A stretch of DNA of 64,000 bases, taken from positions 248,001 to 312,000 of the forward strand of contig JAKZZE010000016.1 of the NCBI GenBank assembly GCA_024220505.1, written 5' to 3'. The DNA is from Rhizopus arrhizus. Its lineage: Eukaryota > Mucoromycota > Mucoromycetes > Mucorales > Rhizopodaceae. The translations under genes were made by a program, and so were the position numbers. This document shows, piece by piece, positions 45,212 through 56,747 of the stretch (position 1 is its first letter; every line of letters starts with the position of its first letter). Below the pieces are notes generated by a model that had not been told where the DNA came from, did not search any database, and worked only from the letters and a program-made list of their open reading frames with translations.

Positions 45212-46252
45212 ATGCATCCATTGGTTCTTGCAGCCATTGTTGGTGGTGGTGTTCTTAGTGGTGTTCTTATCATTTGGGGTGGCTATGAGTTTGCATCGAA
45301 TTTATATGAAGAATATCAAGAAAGACAACAATATGAAGAATATGTAAGAAGTCATTATAAATCTTCTGATGACGGCTATAGTTATCAAAAATCCTACCGT
45401 CAGAGAATGAATAATGATTTTGAATTCGAAGATGACCGTGATTTAACTGATCATGAAATGAATGAGAAAAATGAAGAAGATGACCCATATACCTTCAGAA
45501 ACAATAACAGGTCCTCATTGAATGATCAGTATGAATTAAGAAATAGAAGAGGACACTCTCAAAGCTCACTTGATAATGAAAAAGTTAGTAATTGCTTTTA
45601 ATAAGAAAAATAAGTTTATTAATTTTATTGTTAGCTTAATTCGGATCAATACGAACTTTCTGAAATGGAAAATAGTATCAATGAAAGAAGACGTCGGTTG
45701 ATGGCAGAACAAGCTTTTCTTGACAGAGAAGAAGAAATGTTACAGAACCGTTGGGAAGCTTTGAGGAAAAATACGGAAAGTGAACTTAATAACTCATCGA
45801 GCACTATCACCAATGCTACTTCTATACAGCATCCTTTGGGTGATTCTTTTAATCCGTTTATGGATGCCGAAGAAGACAGTGCCATGAATTCTTTTTCAGA
45901 TGAATTTCAAAATAGCTTGAACATCACAGGAAAAATTGATTCTGATGACCATAAGCAGGACTCACCAGTAGACCACTGTCAACAGGAAGAAGAGAAAAGA
46001 AGCAAAGAAACTATGGCAGCAACAACAGCCGAAAGTGGCTCTTTATATCACTCCTTATCTTCTTATACTGAACCTCAAGAGCTTCGGTTCCCTATTCCCT
46101 CTACAGCAGATGCTCAATCTGAAAGAAGCGATTCTACTATTCCTTCAAGGAAAGGCTTATCTGACACAGAAGAAAGTTGGGATGCCGTTAGTGAAGAAGA
46201 TTGGTTAAAGTCTGTAGACGGCTCTGACGAAGAACATCATTTTTCTGATTGA
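45212..46252 (+). CDS. N-terminally anchored membrane protein with a candidate Atg8-interacting motif
   Basis: Two exons (45,212-45,583 and 45,635-46,252) give 329 residues. Residues 4-28 are a single hydrophobic segment (LVLAAIVGGGVLSGVLIIWG) right at the N-terminus, followed by a long acidic, serine- and glutamine-rich cytosolic region. It contains one strong coiled-coil stretch (SINERRRRLMAEQAFLDRE EEMLQNRWEALRK, shown in two pieces). Near the C-terminus DTEESWDAVSEEDW holds W-x-x-V preceded by acidic residues, a canonical Atg8-interacting (AIM/LIR) pattern. I do not recognise the family. A receptor or tether role at an organelle membrane is inference. Confidence 0.75.
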
Positions 46253-47594
46253 TACTGCTTATTCAAGGTGTCGTAGTTGAATTAAAGGAAGAAAAGAACA
46301 GCTTAAATAAATACACCATTTCATTCTTTCAGGTATGCATATCATGCTTGAATATTATGAATTATTTTTAATAAATGCATGTGTTTACACATGACTGTCC
46401 TAAATTTCTCGGTTATTGACTTGTCTGATTTATATATTGTATTTTTTGAAGAAAAGATTAGTAGTGATATTGAAAAAGTATAATTGAAATTACACATGAG
46501 AAACTAGGAAAGTGTAGCAATATTGTATGAACAAAACTGTGTACAAATTAATGTTATTCTAAATTAATTGTTGCAGAACTGTTAAGAAAAACTATAGAAC
46601 ATGTTTAGAAGTCATCTATCTGTTGATAGGACTATTCTCTGAACTTACATGTTGTTATATGAAATAGCTTAAAGTATAATTACTTCACTCTTCAATTTGT
46701 TTTTTTATTTATTTTGAGCACTTTGATAACAACCGAAAGCTCTCTTTGAAGAATGCTAGAAATTGACTGTCTCATACTAGCAAGTTTGCTTTATTAATAC
46801 AAGTTTGAGATATAGATTGATTATGAAGTTGATGCAATGTCATATATATATATATATTTTTTTTTTTTTTTGTTTCTGGCTCGATGTCACAGTAGTCCTT
46901 CCATATCTGACGAGCATATTTTGATAGACAAGCATTGTAGCTGGATATCCTGAGCTTAGCAGTGAAGGGATTATAAAGAAGTGGTTTGCCTAGGATGAGA
47001 CCCTTTGGATCCCATTTAGTGCCCACAGAGCCAAGTTGGACCGTGTTGTCGTTGTTGTTGCTTATTCTTTAACTGTATATGTAAAAAATAAAAAGTCAAA
47101 AGTGAGTACAAGGAAGCGATGAGGCTTAAGATAAAGTTGTAAGGCACTTACGATCGAATGCGATTGCTAATAACATGGATCATAAAAAAGCTTTATCAAC
47201 TGTTCTTACATAGAGGGTTTTAACAACGGATTGTTCTGTCCAAGTCTATATTCCGAGATAATTGGCTTAACTTGCAGAATTGTATCAATTATTCAAATTG
47301 CTTTTAATACAAGTCTATTACAAGTTTCTGGTAGTACCATTTTGAGCATTCAGACGACCTTTAGTTATTTTCTTTTCATTTCTTGTTTTCTCTTGCACGT
47401 TTGTGAGTTTGCTGAAAACAAGTAGGTAAAGCAGCTTAACTTTGTCGATGCTGATGGACTCTTCTTCAAGCAGTGACTGCTTTCTAAATAGTTCTCCGAC
47501 TTCAATTTCTGTAATTTAGCTTGTTGTATAAAATTATATTTGCCCTAAAAATTTTTTTTTTTCTTCTTTCAAGTCTCTTCTTTTAAGTCATAAT
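46253..47594. other. Intergenic, 1.3 kb, with a coding relic
   Basis: AT-rich region upstream of RCC1. The minus strand at about 47,040-46,860 reads VQLGSVGTKWDPKGLILGKP, LLYNPFTAKLRISSYNACLS and KYARQIWKDYCDIEPE before low-complexity sequence. It is plausible former protein from an unidentified element. Confidence 0.45.
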
Positions 47595-49001
47595 ATGGGT
47601 AAGTACTGGAATGGTCTGATTATTTACATATAAATGAACCATTTCCTTCTTTTTTTTATGATAGCCGGTTCCAAGCGTAATGCCCCTTCTGCCCCCGAGA
47701 AATCCAATAAGCGTACTCGTTCAACACCTGATATCAAACGTTCTAAAAAAAAAGTTCGTGCTGTTTTAAACAACATTGTCGAACGTCCTACTACATCGGG
47801 CCACATATTTGTTTGCGGTACAAATGATTTTGGACAGCTTGGTATTGAAGGTGACGAGAAGAACCGTCCTGTTCCCATCAAATCTGTAATCGATATCGAT
47901 TTCGTTGACGTGATTTCTGGTGGACTTCATTCTTTTGCTATGACACCTGAAGGAAGTGTAAGTCGAAAAAAATTCTGTCTTATGTATTAAACTTGCTGAT
48001 TTCCTATTTTATAGTTGTTTTCTTGGGGATGTACTGATGAAGGAGTCTTGGGCCGTGAAGGAAAGAACGATGAGCCTGTCAAGATTGAGATCGAAGAGAC
48101 CTTTGTGAAAGTTGTTGCGGGCGACTGTATTAATATGGCTCTTACAAAAGACGGTAATTTGTATACTTGGGGTACATATCGCGGTGCAGACGGTGCCTTT
48201 GGTTTCAGTCCTACTTTAAGTCAACAAAGTACACCACTTTTATTTTCTTCTCTTTCCAAGGAAACAATTGTTGATATCACTACTGGAACTAACCACTCTT
48301 TGGCTTTGTCAGCTGATGGTCGCCTTTTCACTTGGGGCTATGGTGAACAAGGACAGTTGGGTCGTCGAATCTCTTCTCGTCATCCCAAAGATTCACTTCG
48401 CTGTGAGCCTCTTTCATTAAAGAATATCAAGTTGATTGGGGCTGGTTCTTACCATTCTCTTGCCGTCACTCATGACAACCAGCTTTATGCCTGGGGTTTG
48501 AATAACTTTAGACAGTGCGCTAACTCTGAAGAGCCAGTGATCTTTTCACCCACTGTTGTGCCTTTGCCCGAATCTGTTGGTACCATTGTTGCAGTAGACG
48601 GTGGTGAGCACTTTACTGTGATTGTAAATGAAGCTGGCGAAGTTTTTACCTTTGGTCGCGGTGATGCTAACCAATTGGGTCTCCCAGAGGATGTGATTGC
48701 TCCTTTGAAGCTCAGTTCTACAGAATCTGCATTTAAATTCATTATTCCTGTGGCTACCAAGGTCCCCAATTTGCCTCCTGTCTCCCAAATATCAGTTGGT
48801 TCTGAATTTGTCCTTACAGCCTGTATTAACGGAGAAGGCTATTCTTGGGGTTTCAATTCCAGTAATGCAATTGGTAACGGAAACGATGATGATGAGCCCG
48901 TACCATGTAAGTTGAAGGGCAAGAATTTGGGTACAAGCAAGATTGTTCGTGTTGCTGCTGGTGGACAACACTCTGTTTTCCTTACCAAGTCTACAGAGTA
49001 A
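47595..49001 (+). CDS. RCC1, Ran guanine-nucleotide exchange factor
   Basis: Exons 47,595-47,598 (only ATGG), 47,665-47,957 and 48,015-49,001 give 427 residues. After a basic N-terminal tail (KRNAPSAPEKSNKRTRS, a likely nuclear signal and DNA-binding tail), the whole protein is a run of RCC1 repeats: VFVCGTNDFGQLG-like (FVCGTNDFGQLGIEG), SWGCTDEGVLGREGK, TWGTYRGADGAFGFS, TWGYGEQGQLGRR, AWGLNNFRQCANS, TFGRGDANQLGLPED and SWGFNSSNAIGNGNDD. These form the seven-bladed propeller. Orthologues are Srm1 and Pim1. It loads Ran with GTP on chromatin and sets the direction of nuclear transport. The start exon of four bases is unusual but restores MAGSKR at a clean splice site. Confidence 0.94.
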
Positions 49002-49268
49002 TTCCGCTGGTGTGTATGTGCAAGAAGCGCACTTTTCTCTTTTTTGATCATGAATACCTCTTTAAACGTTCCTTTTTTGATGACTTTATTATAAATTGTA
49101 TATAAAAACTCTATTCTAAAGACAAATTAGACTTTAAAAAATAATATGTAGCTAAATGTTTTTATAATGGAAGTTTGCTAATACCTATTTTTTAATTTTA
49201 ATTTTCTATGTTGCTTTTTTAAAAATAAAAAACAAGGATACTTTAAAGTAACAATCCGTTTTTTATTA

Positions 49269-50652
49269 TTATTCTCGCTTCAAAAATCTTTCAAATGACT
49301 CTCTTGAACATTCGCCTCCCTTTTTTGGATCAAATGAAAACTTGTAACAACTGCCGTCTGCACAAATAGCAATAATCGTATTTTTTTGACTTCCAAAACT
49401 AACCAAGCATCTACTTTCTGTTATTATCTTAGCATTTGCAAAGCTCCATTCTGAGCTGAAATATTTCGGCAACACGCTCTTCATAAAACTCAGCGAACTT
49501 CCACGATTACCGGAATGAGTGAGACCGTTAGGAGATGACACAGTCTGAGCGGGTACTTCGCCATAAACAGGCCCTCGTAGCTTCTGCTCAGTAACAACAG
49601 AAGGATCAAGATTGAATAGATGAATGGTACCCTTATCAGATGAAACACAAAGTCGAGTGGATTCGGAATTGAATGCGATAGAGTAAATTTCCGCTCGGTC
49701 AACACCTCGTCTGAGTTCGTGTAGTAAGGTACCAGTAGTTGTATCAAACACTCGTATTAGTGTACCTTTATCACTACTTGTTGCACAACGAGTCCCGTCT
49801 TGGTTTAATGATAGACAGTTTAATTTTCCGGAATGGGCATGGATCATGCTTACATTGACGGTAGTGCGGGTATTTGGATCATGAGTAGGTTGCGTAAGTA
49901 GTGGTGGTAATTGCTCACTTTCAGTAGATGCATAATAGCCAAGAGTATTTAAATCGATTGTTTGCACGTATCCCTTTCGTTTACCTGGTATTGCTAATAT
50001 AGCGTGGTTGGGTAATGTTGATATTGCGGCAAGACCTAATCACCCTTCTGTTTACAGCCTTTTCTTTATAATGATTACTCTCCTCCCTCTCCTTTTCTTT
50101 CCATACCTTTCTCATTGTCGCATGTTTCAAATGTATGTAATAACTGTGGTGGCATACTGAAATGATAAACATAGACTTTGTTTTGAAGTATAACTGTCAG
50201 CCTTTTTCTTATATTAGTGTACTCTCTCCTTTTTATTATAGCCCATTCTTTTTTCTTTACCTATCTTTCCTTAGTTTAACATTTTTAACTTCTGACTTGT
50301 ATTCTAGCTCGAACACTGGTTTTGTATTTTTACTGTCATACACAACAACTTTATTAGGTGCATATCTTGGGTTTCTGCCTCCTCCCACGAGTGCCAAGTA
50401 ATTGGTACGGTACAACATTTCAACAATTGAAATGCCTCCTTCTTCTGACTCTACGAAGTAATGAGGTTAGCTTGTCACCAAAAAAAGAAAAACACATATA
50501 CCATTCCGTGAATGTTCTGTTAAAGGATCACAATTGTAAACTCGGAATCCAGTATTGAGTCCAATAGCAAAACAACCTTGATCTTGGTTAAAGCCAACAT
50601 ATAGTAAGCCGGGTGCATCATATAAGCTAGTTGACATTCTTGAAAGATTCAT
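49269..50652 (-). CDS. PROPPIN WD-repeat protein of the Hsv2/WDR45 type
   Basis: Four exons (50,652-50,502, 50,450-50,261, 50,201-50,107, 50,035-49,269) give 400 residues. The seven-bladed propeller begins [20 protein letters not shown] and continues with [20 protein letters not shown] and [14 protein letters not shown]. Blades 4 to 5 have [20 protein letters not shown] and [13 protein letters not shown]. The phosphoinositide-binding motif is LRRG (in [19 protein letters not shown]) instead of FRRG, as in Hsv2-like members. Such proteins bind PI3P and PI(3,5)P2 and act in autophagy, especially of nuclear or ER portions. It converges on RCC1 and lies 96 bp downstream of the Ofd1-like gene's 3' end. 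Confidence 0.9.
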
Positions 50653-50748
50653 TCTGTTATTTAAAAAGAAAATAAAGAAAAAGAATATACAAAAACGGTG
50701 AAATGAAAATTTATTTAAAAATAAAGGTTTCTATATTTGGAAACTTCA

Positions 50749-52350
50749 TCATGCAGCCAAGTCAAACTCATAAGCAATATCCCATCGAGCTCCTGGTGCT
50801 CTTGCGCTGACATACTTGATAAATCTGATTACGCCTTCATCTCTCAGCACAATCGAAAGTTCATTGCTACCAGCTGGTATTGTCAGTAAGACGCCTTCAT
50901 CTGAGGATCGATATGTAGCTGGATCATCATTTTCTTCTTCTCCTGCGGCCATATAACACTCGTAGCCACCATACTCACATGATTCCCATTTTTCTGCTTC
51001 CTGAGACGCTAAACATAATGTGACATCTAAAAATGGGCGGTTTTTCTGATGCATTGTAGCCAACGTAAAGTCATGTCCTGGGCGGAATCTGCGGGCCATC
51101 CCACGATATCCCTTGGGTTCTAAATCTGATACTATTGCTAACCAGCGTCGAAAAGTATCTGTTTCCAAGAAAGAACGCAGTCTTTGAAAAATGTTTGACG
51201 TTTTCTCTTCTTTATGTGATTTATTTGACAAACGAAGGAATCTTTGAGAAACAGGTGGACCCTGAACAAACCAATCATCTCGGACACCAACACCATGAGG
51301 AGGCATCTTGCCATCCATTAGCCCATCACATCTATCTGCCTCCAAAGTAGCTACTGCAATTTCTTGCCATAGCTCCTCTTTTAAGAACTTCTTCAACTGT
51401 ACGGCCGAATCTTCAATAAATTTATCTGAAATTTTAGTCAAAAACTCTGCTTTGAGGTAATCAGGATTAATCCAATCCGCAAGGATTTCACGATCTTCCT
51501 TGGTTAAATCAGCAGTAAGTTCTGTGGTATATTCACAAAAGGGTTCTTGCTGAGCGTCCAATGGCTTTTCGATCTGTTGCAGTGAAGGTGTTCCGATCAC
51601 CGATTGCTCTATGTATCCATCCTCGCCTTCTTGAGGGAAATGAAACCAGCCTTGGATACTCAGCCGACGCTTTTCTTCAGCTACTACTTCTTCCACTGAA
51701 TGGAATGAATAGCCAGGCAAGACAGTGAACATACAGAATTGATTCCACTCTGGTGGAACGCTCACTGTTGGCTCATTTGCCGGTGTATCTCGCTCTGTAA
51801 CCGGATACAATTCAAGTGCACCACCATCAGAAGGATACCAAGGCTCATCAGGCATGTATAAGATGAATGAAACACGACGAGTGCCAATCACATCATCATG
51901 ATTAAGCAAGTGGCATCCACTGGTATAGGTATTCACACTCATGTCCATCTGCGTTGGCGAGAGTGCGCCGCATCCTGTCACATCCGAAACAAAATTTCGA
52001 AAGATATCAGAACTCAAAGCCTCTCTCAGCTCGCGCAGGGCGGGTAAGCGCTGCTGCTCTAGATCGCTCAGACCATCCAAGTTCGCCAAGTCACCAGTCT
52101 GATTGACCTTGTAAATGTCTGTTTCTTTAGTAGTAAAATGAAGATGCTTATAGATCTCTTGCTGTACACGACGTAAAAGATCTTGATCGATCAGGTTTGA
52201 TATCTTGCAATGTGGGTAAGGCTTGGAGGATTGAATTGAATTTCGGAGCATGTCTCGAAAGCTCTTGTCAAATAATCCAGGGCGAAACTTATCTTGAATG
52301 CATATCTTTTGTCGCTTTGCTTGAGGTTCACCAGTTGAAGAAGGAGCCAT
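50749..52350 (-). CDS. Ofd1/Tpa1-type prolyl hydroxylase (2-oxoglutarate/Fe(II) oxygenase)
   Basis: A single exon of 533 residues, like the family's two-domain layout. The N-terminal catalytic double-stranded beta helix has the iron ligands in LLNHDDVIGTRR (H-x-D) and YSFHSVEEV (distal H), and the 2-oxoglutarate-binding R in EEKRRLSIQGWFH. A second non-catalytic helix domain fills the C-terminal half (GYRGMARRFRPGHDFTLAT). Tpa1/Ofd1/OGFOD1 hydroxylate a proline of ribosomal protein uS12 and, in S. pombe, regulate the sterol factor Sre1 by oxygen. The gene shares a 397-bp upstream region with the divergent REX1-B gene. Confidence 0.93.
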   Translation of the reverse strand: MAPSSTGEPQAKRQKICIQDKFRPGLFDKSFRDMLRNSIQSSKPYPHCKISNLIDQDLLRRVQQEIYKHLHFTTKETDIYKVNQTGDLANLDGLSDLEQQRLPALRELREALSSDIFRNFVSDVTGCGALSPTQMDMSVNTYTSGCHLLNHDDVIGTRRVSFILYMPDEPWYPSDGGALELYPVTERDTPANEPTVSVPPEWNQFCMFTVLPGYSFHSVEEVVAEEKRRLSIQGWFHFPQEGEDGYIEQSVIGTPSLQQIEKPLDAQQEPFCEYTTELTADLTKEDREILADWINPDYLKAEFLTKISDKFIEDSAVQLKKFLKEELWQEIAVATLEADRCDGLMDGKMPPHGVGVRDDWFVQGPPVSQRFLRLSNKSHKEEKTSNIFQRLRSFLETDTFRRWLAIVSDLEPKGYRGMARRFRPGHDFTLATMHQKNRPFLDVTLCLASQEAEKWESCEYGGYECYMAAGEEENDDPATYRSSDEGVLLTIPAGSNELSIVLRDEGVIRFIKYVSARAPGARWDIAYEFDLAA

Positions 52351-52747
52351 ATTTTACAAAAAAAGTAAGTTGAGAAAAAACTTTTTTTTATCATTGACAT
52401 CTTTTTTATATAGTAGAAAATCATACGATTAAATTCAAAGAGTACTATTTCTGAGTTTATAGCCCGTATTCAAGGCAAATGATTTGAAGCTTGACCATTA
52501 AACAATTACAATAAAATTAATTGATATTAATGTATGCATTCAATACCTGTAAAAAAGACAGAAATCATATTTAATATCAAATTGATGTTTAGCCATAAAT
52601 GAGTTATAATCTAATATGTTCCATATAGAGCTCTGCTCATTATGCGCTCTGAATGAATACTACTTGATCTCTTAAGTTAAAACCGCGCAATGACAGCTTG
52701 CATTTTTTTTGGGATGCTACACTTTCCTTGTGTTTTCATTTCCACGA
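52351..52747. promoter_or_regulatory. Shared divergent promoter region
   Basis: 397 bp between the start codons of the minus-strand Ofd1/Tpa1 gene and the plus-strand REX1-B-like gene. A short divergent spacer like this probably holds both promoters. No specific binding site is assigned. Confidence 0.5.
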
Positions 52748-53374
52748 ATGTCAAATTCAACCTTAGAACAAAACGAACTTTTGTCAAAGCAGTTGCAAAA
52801 CTTATTCAAATCACAAAATACACGAAATGAACTTTATCAAGAGTTTGAAATGTAAACTTCATTTCTTGAAAACATTTCTTATAAAATATTAATTTTTGTT
52901 AGTGCATTTAAGGATTACCTAAGTGAAAAATGTCCTGCAGAACAATACCAATCCATTTGTAGAATTGTAACAGAAGGCTTTCAGGATGTTTCATTGGAGA
53001 TTCAAAATATTGAAAGAGACATATCAAATAAAGTGATTGCTCGCATGATCCGAGACTTGCAAGAGACAGAAAGAAAAAAATTACAAGAGGTTTTTAATAG
53101 CATGGGTTATATATGCTAACAACTTCAACTTATACCTGTATTGTTAGACTGTGCAAATACAAATATTGACAATTCAAGCAAAAGAAACAGATAAAGATTA
53201 TGACGAAACAATCAATCAACACCAACAAAGGTACCTTTTAAGAGAGAAAAAAAAATAGTGATTTTCTTTAAAATTAATATGTTTCAAAGTTTGAAAGAAG
53301 TAGTTGAAAAGATTCAAGAAATCATGGATGAATTAAGAGAAGAAATGGTAGGACTTGCATCACTTGTGTGTTAA
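52748..53374 (+). CDS. REX1-B domain protein
   Basis: Four exons (52,748-52,851, 52,903-53,089, 53,148-53,230, 53,290-53,374) give 152 residues, too fragmented to show as one frame. The protein is almost wholly helical: LSKQLQNLFKSQNTRNELYQ, then EFEIAFKDYLSEKCP, CRIVTEGFQDVSLEIQNIER and ARMIRDLQETERKKLQETVQ. The order RNELYQEF...YL...Y-x3-CRIVTEGFQ...LQ-x-x-E-x-x-KLQ-x-TVQ matches the small REX1-B (REX1BD) family, named for a Chlamydomonas locus required for excision repair; its molecular role is unclear. All splice borders keep frame, which supports a real gene. Confidence 0.75.
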
Positions 53375-54644
53375 ATTGTTTAAAAACCGTAATAAAAATT
53401 CGCCCAGATTGTTAAAGGGTTTAGCTGTGCTCTTTTTTTTTTATTTTTCAACGGAAATTCGTTCTATATTGCAAAAGTTGATTTCCTGCTGATTGCATTT
53501 CCTTGAGTTGATCATATAATTTAAATAAAATTGCTCCATTGCACATAACCATTGTAAACAGACAAAGGATTATCATTGGCAAAAAAAATCCTTAATAAGT
53601 TATTAAGATAATGAACCTGATATAGTATCACGAATATAGATCATCTACACACATCAAATCTGTGTTGAGTTTCTGCTCTTGTGATCTATAAAACTTTCAG
53701 CAAAACATTTTTTTTTCTCTTCTTTATTTCTTTTTACGAATTTACAGCTTCTATAGAACCTTTGTTACAGCTCTTTTCTCATTGTTTGCTTTAGAAGTAT
53801 ACACAAGTTAGGCTGCCAAATCTTCTACAGCTTCTGTTTTACACCTAGAAAACATCTATGTGGTATACTGGTGTAAGATAACTATTGATAACTATAACGC
53901 AGGATACACTGATATAGAAAAGATAAAACAAAAAAAAATATGATAGCAAACTTCATAAAAAAAAGGATTGTAAAATGACTGATAGCAACCTTTACCAAAG
54001 GAGAGAAAATAAAAAGATTATTTAAAATGAACTTTACTAGAAATGGAAAATAATTCTTTGATTGTTTTTAATATTAACTACCAAGCATCAATATGGTTTA
54101 CCATATACAAGGAATAGGAATAACTGAACAATTTCTCTGCAATTCCTTTTACTATTACTTCCTTTATTATATTTCTAGTGTCATTTTAAGTGCAGTAAGG
54201 TAGACTATACATATTTGTTGCGTTAAAAATAATGCACTAACAGCTTAAACCCAGCAAAAAAAAAGGAGATTATACTTTGATTAGTTGCATCTTTTAATGT
54301 TATCAACTCTTCTTTTACTCCTATAAATAACCAATGAGTACATTATTATTAGGTAATAATGCTACAGATTCAGATATTCAAAACACCCGAAACTGTTCAA
54401 ATTAACATTATCGAAGCCATGCTAAACAAGAATAAGGAAAACCAGTAAAAAAATTTTTGAGCCAAACAAGCATTTGATTGACTGAGCAGATACGATCCAT
54501 ATTAAGAACCAATCTTTACCGCATTTGTACATATCCAATCAAAACAATCACAATTCAAAGTCACCCTCTTTAGAACAGAAAAAAACTTTTTCACGCTCAA
54601 ATTGTTTTATCTTTTTTCTTTCTCTTTGATACTTTCTTACAATC
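53375..54644. other. Intergenic, 1.3 kb
   Basis: AT-rich sequence with no frame I can support. The final 100 bp upstream of ARB1 are pyrimidine-rich, as in strongly expressed fungal genes. Confidence 0.55.
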
Positions 54645-56501
54645 ATGACTGGAGCTATTTCTGCATCGAAGGCCAAACGTCTTGCGGCTAGAGCTGCTAA
54701 AGCCGACAAAAAGGGTGGAAAGTCCGGAAAGAGCACTCCTGCCACCACATCTGAGAATAACTCGGGTGACGAAATGCCAACAATGGAAAACTTGAAGATC
54801 AGCACTGACCGTACTGCTACTGGTGTATATACCTCTCAAGAAAGAAGTAGAGATATCAAGATTGACTCCTTCTCTCTCAACTTCCACGGTCGTGTTTTGA
54901 TTGATAATGCCTCCATTGAACTTAACTTTGGTAGACGTTATGGTTTGATTGGTTCCAATGGTTCTGGTAAATCCACCTTCTTGGCTTCTTTGGCTGGTCG
55001 TGACATCGAAATTCCTTCTCACATCGATGTAAGCTTTTTTTTCTTTTGTTTTTGCGTAGAAATCTAATTTATCATGTAGATTTATCTCTTGAATCAAGAA
55101 GCTGAACCTTCCGATTTCAACGCTGTTGAAGCTGTCATTCACTCTGCTCAAAAGGAAGTTGCTCGTCTTGAAAAGGAAGTAGAAGAACTTCTTGGTCAAG
55201 AAGATGGTGCAGATAACCCAATTTTGGATGACATTTACGAACGTATTGAAGCCATGGATCCTGCTACATTTGAAACCAGAGCCTGTACTCTCTTGTCCGG
55301 TCTTGGTTTCTCTACTCTTCAAATGCAAAAGAAGACTCGCGATATGTCTGGTGGTTGGAGAATGAGAGTAGCTTTGGCTCGTGCTCTTTTCATCAAGCCC
55401 ACTCTTTTGCTTTTGGATGAACCTACCAACCACTTGGATTTGGAAGCCACTGTCTGGCTTGAAGAATACTTGAAGACCTATGACCGTATCCTTGTGATGG
55501 TGTCTCACTCTCAAGATTTCTTGAACGGTGTTTGTACCAACATGATGCACTTGACCCACAAACGTAAGTTGATTTACTATGGTGGTAACTATGATATGTT
55601 TGTCAAGACCAAGCAAGAAAACGAAGTCAACCAAGCTAAGGCTTATGCTAAGCAACAAGAAGAAATTGCTCACATCAAGAAATTCATTGCTTCCGCTGGT
55701 ACTTATGCCAACTTAGTCAGACAAGCCAAGTCTAAACAAAAGATTATTGACAAGATGGAGGCTGCTGGTTTAATTGAAAAGGTAGAACAAGAAGCTGCAT
55801 TTAAATTCTCCTTCACAGATGTGCCCAAGCTCCCTCCTCCCGTCATGGCCTTCCAAGATGTCTCATTTGCTTATGATGGTAACCTGGACCACTGTCTTTA
55901 CAGAAACCTTGAATTGGCTGTGGATATGGATTCCCGTGTGGCCCTGGTAGGTCCCAACGGTGCTGGTAAATCTACACTCCTTAAACTGATGGACAATGAA
56001 TTAGTCCCTACTGAGGGTCGTATTCAAAAGCACACTTCTTTGAAGCTTGGTAAATACTCTCAACACTCTAATGATCAATTGGATATGGAGCTCTCTCCTA
56101 TTGACTACATGCGTAAGAAGTTCCCCGAGGAAGGTACTGATATTGAACATTGGCGTCGTCAACTTGGTCGTTACGGTTTGACCGGTGCTCACCAAACATC
56201 ACTCATCAAAACTTTATCTGATGGTTTGAAGTCTCGTCTTGTGTTTGCCGAATTAGCTGTTCTTCGTCCCCACATTATCTTGTTAGATGAACCTACTAAT
56301 CACTTGGATATGGAATCTATCGACTCCCTTGCTGATGCTATCAAACGCTTCAGCGGTGGTGTTGTTCTTGTTTCTCACGATTTCCGTTTGATCTCTCAAA
56401 TTGCAGAACAAATTTGGATTTGTGATAAGGGACATGTTAGCAACTTTGAAGGATCTATCAAAGAATATAAGGAAGCCCTTAGAAAGAATGTTAAATTGTA
56501 A
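54645..56501 (+). CDS. ARB1: ABCF ATPase ARB1 (ABCF2 type), ribosome biogenesis
   Basis: Two exons (54,645-55,028 and 55,080-56,501) give 601 residues, the normal size. After a lysine/alanine-rich N-terminus come two ABC domains without membrane segments. Domain 1 has Walker A GSNGSGKST, signature MSGGWRMR and Walker B LLLLDEPTNHLD. Domain 2 has Walker A GPNGAGKST, signature LSDGLKSR and Walker B IILLDEPTNHLD. Between them lies the helical ABCF linker (KAYAKQQEEIAHIKKFIASA). The second signature departs from LSGGQ in the way ABCF2 proteins do. The protein shuttles between nucleus and cytoplasm and helps 40S and 60S maturation. Confidence 0.95.
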
Positions 56502-56747
56502 TTTTTATTTTATTTTTCTCTCTTTATTTATACTTTCATCATTTTTCAACTCTATTCCTATACAATCTTTCTTAGATAAAAAACCCCCATAGAACCAAAA
56601 GAGAAAGAACGTATAAAATAAAATGATCCACAAGCTTGGATATTTTTTTTGTTTAATTTTGACAACTGAAATATTTTTTCCACATTTGGTACGATTAAAG
56701 AATATTTTATTAAAATAACCCAATTGAGCACATATTCACATTTGGTA

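Noticed and set aside
54597..55673. 358-codon minus-strand frame opposite ARB1
   Set aside because: Lies antisense to a highly conserved ABC protein and has no recognisable domain. It is a codon-bias shadow.
56623..56718. Short frame with a signal-peptide-like start as exon 1 of the membrane-protein gene at 59,055
   Set aside because: The only visible donor is in phase 0, while the 59,055 exon needs phase 1, and 2.4 kb of element sequence lies between them.
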